Origin: GWB2-37-7 sp942492835
Lineage (GTDB): Bacteria; Bacillota; Clostridia; Lutisporales; Lutisporaceae
Reading direction: 5' to 3'
DNA length: 64,000 nucleotides
Assembly: GCA_942492835.1 (NCBI GenBank)
Contig: OW818645.1
Location: 1,178,001-1,242,000 of the forward strand
Shown here: positions 61,922 to 64,000 of the stretch, in pieces
Position numbering within the stretch: the stretch's first letter is position 1
How the letters are laid out: every line of letters begins with the position of its first letter
Notes under the pieces: generated by a model
The model's database searches: none
The model's input: only the letters and a program-made list of their open reading frames with translations
Told to the model about the DNA's origin: nothing
Position numbers and translations under genes: made by a program

Positions 61922-63187
61922 ATGGGAAAAAAGTTAAAGCCGGAAGACATAGAATTTTTAAATGAGGGGCAACAAATAAAAAAGAAAATTGAAGAAAAGT
62001 ATGGTTCTATAAAAGATTTTTATGAAACAGAAAAGATAACTGAATTATCTCTCAAGGCTGTAAGAAATTACTGTGGTTATAACAAAATTACTTCAGCAAC
62101 CTTTAAATTCTTAATGCTTAGAACTCTTGATGAAGGCTGGGACGAGCTAGTAAGTGATGATGCTGGGCAAATCAAAAATTACGTAATTAAAATTTGTAGA
62201 GATATAATGCTCTATAAAGAAGATAAGGACTATGTTTTGCTGGAAAAAGTAAGAGCATTGTGTGTTAAGTTTGAACTTATAAACGAAACTGCTTTAATGA
62301 TAAGGTGCCTTGGAAAACACTTCTACTATAGAAATGATATTATCAAAACCTTAGAATATTATAATGAAGCCTTAAATCTCGTTGATAAGAAAAATATTGA
62401 TACATTAATAATTATAACGGTTGAATTGGCAGAATATCATTATATGGAGAGAGCAGTTAAAGAGGCAGAAAGATTATTTATAAAAGCTCAGAATTACATT
62501 GATAAATCTGAGAAGGTTAGTAATTCAACCTTGTATAAATACTATTATAAAAGAGGCATAATGTTAAATGCAGAAGAGGGGAGGCACTCTGAGGCAAGAG
62601 ACTACATAGAGAAGTCAATTGCGTATGCAGGTGATAATACTGAGTTAAATAGCGATAAAGGTGCTGCATACTTATCTATAGGGTCTACATATAAAAGAGA
62701 GAGAATGTATGAGGAAGCAAAAGAATACTACTTAATGTCTTTGCCTGAATTCCATGAAAAAGATATAAGTGGTAGAACTTCAGCTCTTAATAATATTGCT
62801 GACATATATTGCATTTTTAAGGATTATGACGAAGCAATTAAATACATTGAAGCAGCAATGGAGATATTAGAAAGAGATAATGTTTCCTATAGACATTTAG
62901 TAATCGCTGAAACTTATGCTGAAATAAAGCTAATGGTTGGAGATACCAATGCCTGCTATGAATATTTTGATCTTCTAAAGAAAACAATTGATACTTCTAT
63001 TGATAAGAAAGATATAAAGGATAGTATAATTAGAATAACAAACTATATAGAGGATGTTAATTTATTAAATGAGTTATATAATTTAATTAATTACATGGAA
63101 GAGAATACAGATAATTATGTATATAAAGATGATTTGTACTCATGTATAGGAAGAATACATAAAAAGATAAGTAAAAAGGAGGCGTAA
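61922..63187 (+). CDS. TPR (RRNPP-like) regulator paired with a secreted peptide
   Basis: 421 residues. The N-terminal 75 resemble a divergent helix-turn-helix (SIKDFYETEKITELSLKAVR, NYCGYNKITSATFKFLMLRT). From about residue 110 the protein is all TPR-like helices (GKHFYYRNDIIKTLEYYNEA, GSTYKRERMYEEAKEYYLMS, NNIADIYCIFKDYDEAIKYI). This is the plan of PlcR/NprR/Rap proteins, which bind re-imported signalling peptides in the TPR groove. The ATG at 61922 follows GAGGG by seven bases. An exported 48-aa peptide starts one base after its stop. Confidence 0.82.
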   Translation: MGKKLKPEDIEFLNEGQQIKKKIEEKYGSIKDFYETEKITELSLKAVRNYCGYNKITSATFKFLMLRTLDEGWDELVSDDAGQIKNYVIKICRDIMLYKEDKDYVLLEKVRALCVKFELINETALMIRCLGKHFYYRNDIIKTLEYYNEALNLVDKKNIDTLIIITVELAEYHYMERAVKEAERLFIKAQNYIDKSEKVSNSTLYKYYYKRGIMLNAEEGRHSEARDYIEKSIAYAGDNTELNSDKGAAYLSIGSTYKRERMYEEAKEYYLMSLPEFHEKDISGRTSALNNIADIYCIFKDYDEAIKYIEAAMEILERDNVSYRHLVIAETYAEIKLMVGDTNACYEYFDLLKKTIDTSIDKKDIKDSIIRITNYIEDVNLLNELYNLINYMEENTDNYVYKDDLYSCIGRIHKKISKKEA

Positions 63188-63188
63188 A

Positions 63189-63335
63189 ATGAACAAGTTA
63201 AAAACAATATCAATGTATTTTATAATAGTAATTTTATTTGCAGTTACTGTATTGGCAGCAATTCCAGCAGAAGTAAATGCAGGAGACATTCGCGATCCAT
63301 ACCATTCATACATTATAAATCCAATAAATAATTAA
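63189..63335 (+). CDS. 48-aa exported pro-peptide, candidate quorum-sensing signal (Phr/PapR-like)
   Basis: An ATG one base past the regulator stop, with AAAAGGAGG inside the regulator's last codons. The sequence has a basic start (MNKLKTISMYF), a hydrophobic core (IIVILFAVTVLAA) and a signal-peptidase-like IPAEVNA site. A short polar C-terminus GDIRDPYHSYIINPINN follows. Order, size and coupling are those of Rap-Phr or PlcR-PapR pairs; the mature signal would come from the last residues. A good terminator follows. The sequence itself matches no known signal I can name. Confidence 0.75.
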   Translation: MNKLKTISMYFIIVILFAVTVLAAIPAEVNAGDIRDPYHSYIINPINN

Positions 63336-63350
63336 ACCTACCACCCTATT

Positions 63351-63376
63351 GAAGGCTTTATGCCTTCTGTTTTTTT
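63351..63376 (+). terminator. Terminator of the regulator-peptide operon
   Basis: The stem GAAGGC/GCCTTC with a 5-base loop followed by TGTTTTTTT, just after the peptide gene. Confidence 0.85.
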
Positions 63377-63789
63377 GTCGGGAATTTTAAAACAATTTAA
63401 GTAAAAATTACGAAATTTACAGACGATATTCTATAAAAAACCTTAAATTTATACCAAATTATAACTTAAATCAATTAAATACTTCTATTTATAGGTATTT
63501 ATCCACGCCACAAGCACGAACAATAACACATAATGGAAACTAGCAGACTTTACAAGTATGTGAAATTTTGTTAAACTTACAAAGTAAACACAATGTAACA
63601 AGACGTTACATAATTCATTGAAAGGAGGGAAAGCAAATTATATTAAACAGAAAAGTGAAAGAGCCGGATTTCTCCAACTCCTACCAAGCGAAATAGGTTA
63701 TACATTGCAAAAATAAACCTATTCATATATCACTTTTCTTGAGATTATAAACTTCTTTTAAGAATTTTAACAAGGAAAGGAGATATACA
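63377..63789 (+). other. Leader region of the last small gene, with nested hairpins
   Basis: No supported gene. 63649-63739 can fold with a perfect outer stem AGAAAAGTGA/TCACTTTTCT and an inner AATAGGTT/AACCTATT hairpin. A strong AAAGGAGGG at 63621-63629 precedes it but has no ATG, GTG or TTG at proper spacing. The structure belongs to no riboswitch class I recognise and may be a regulatory leader. Confidence 0.45.
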
Positions 63790-63957
63790 ATGTTTAATAA
63801 AGAATACATGGAAGATTTTATTAGTAAGTTTGACTCAGTGTATAGAAAAGCAGAAAAACTGGGAGTCGATCCTGAAATAGTACATGAGTTAATTGCACAA
63901 GTTTATAAACTTGTAGTCATAGACAAGGCATTACCTCAAATCGAGGCATATAATTAA
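63790..63957 (+). CDS. 55-aa small acidic helical protein
   Basis: An ATG seven bases after AAGGAAAGGAG, an ideal start. The product begins MFNKEYMEDFISKFDSVYRK and ends KLVVIDKALPQIEAYN, with amphipathic helices and no Cys or membrane segment. The size recalls Spo0E-like or phage-type small regulators, but the Spo0E SQELD motif is absent. It is preceded by a structured 400-base leader and lies at the window's right edge. Confidence 0.65.
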   Translation: MFNKEYMEDFISKFDSVYRKAEKLGVDPEIVHELIAQVYKLVVIDKALPQIEAYN

Positions 63958-64000
63958 CCACTAATAAAAACTGAAAATCCTTGGATAGATGTAGTTCTAT

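Noticed and set aside
63640..63700. Short frame after AAAGGAGGG as a second signalling peptide gene
   Set aside because: No ATG, GTG or TTG at proper spacing; only an ATT or a distant GTG is in frame. It is kept only as part of the leader.

Overview
The window looks like a chromosomal stretch of an anaerobic, spore-forming, low-GC Clostridia. The DNA is AT-rich, start sites carry strong GGAGG-type ribosome binding sites, and Rho-independent terminators are frequent. It encodes an H-type small acid-soluble spore protein (44352-44528), an ECF sigma/anti-sigma pair, CheX and a methyl-accepting chemotaxis protein, ferredoxin-type Fe-S proteins, several radical-SAM enzymes, threonine-catabolic enzymes and a c-di-GMP-I riboswitch. 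No rRNA or CRISPR array is present. Most genes are on the minus strand.

Layout. 1-7442 is ordinary chromosome: DegV (cut by the window edge), TrmL, anti-sigma/sigma, CheX, DUF362 ferredoxin, EEP phosphatase, HAD hydrolase, a degenerate alpha/beta hydrolase and a PHP phosphatase. 7468-18526 is an accessory island. It begins with an ABC-transporter stump cut by an IS1182-type element. A putative RiPP locus follows: two radical-SAM/SPASM proteins with PqqD-like C-termini, a 34-residue precursor candidate, a GNAT/FemAB-like protein and an MFS exporter. An IS with a perfect 8-bp target duplication splits that locus. The island ends with two group II intron pieces in opposite orientation, a dead IS256 transposase and an odd tRNA-Leu(CAG). 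18586-35848 is mainly core: a MoxR/DUF58/transglutaminase operon, small membrane proteins, VanW, an FtsA-like protein with beta-grasp-like repeats, GNATs, an XPD-like helicase, and kbl-tdh.

36014-39119 is a derelict Tn3-family transposon. A TnpA C-terminal remnant lies at the left and an intact 38-bp Tn3-type terminal repeat at the right. Its cargo is a three-gene cassette: a 117-aa protein with a short Cys/Trp-containing tail, a HemN-like radical-SAM enzyme and a SAM methyltransferase, a plausible second RiPP-like system. 39158-51965 holds lipoproteins, XpaC, an RlmL-type methyltransferase, SspH, threonine aldolase, an ABC-F protein and a chemoreceptor.

52009-61510 is a polymorphic-toxin locus. 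A 2694-aa secreted RHS/YD-repeat protein has a variable C-terminal toxin region and a downstream immunity candidate, and an orphan RHS tip lies beyond. Its leader carries a c-di-GMP-I riboswitch followed by a terminator, so expression should follow c-di-GMP. Divergent from it, at 61922-63335, is a TPR (RRNPP-like) regulator followed one base later by a 48-aa exported pro-peptide, with a perfect inverted repeat upstream. This looks like a peptide quorum-sensing pair.

The least conventional items are the two putative radical-SAM peptide systems (one apparently Tn3 cargo), the riboswitch-controlled RHS toxin beside a quorum-sensing pair, the Leu tRNA lacking its long variable arm, and a secreted zinc-ribbon gene framed by perfect 16-bp inverted repeats.
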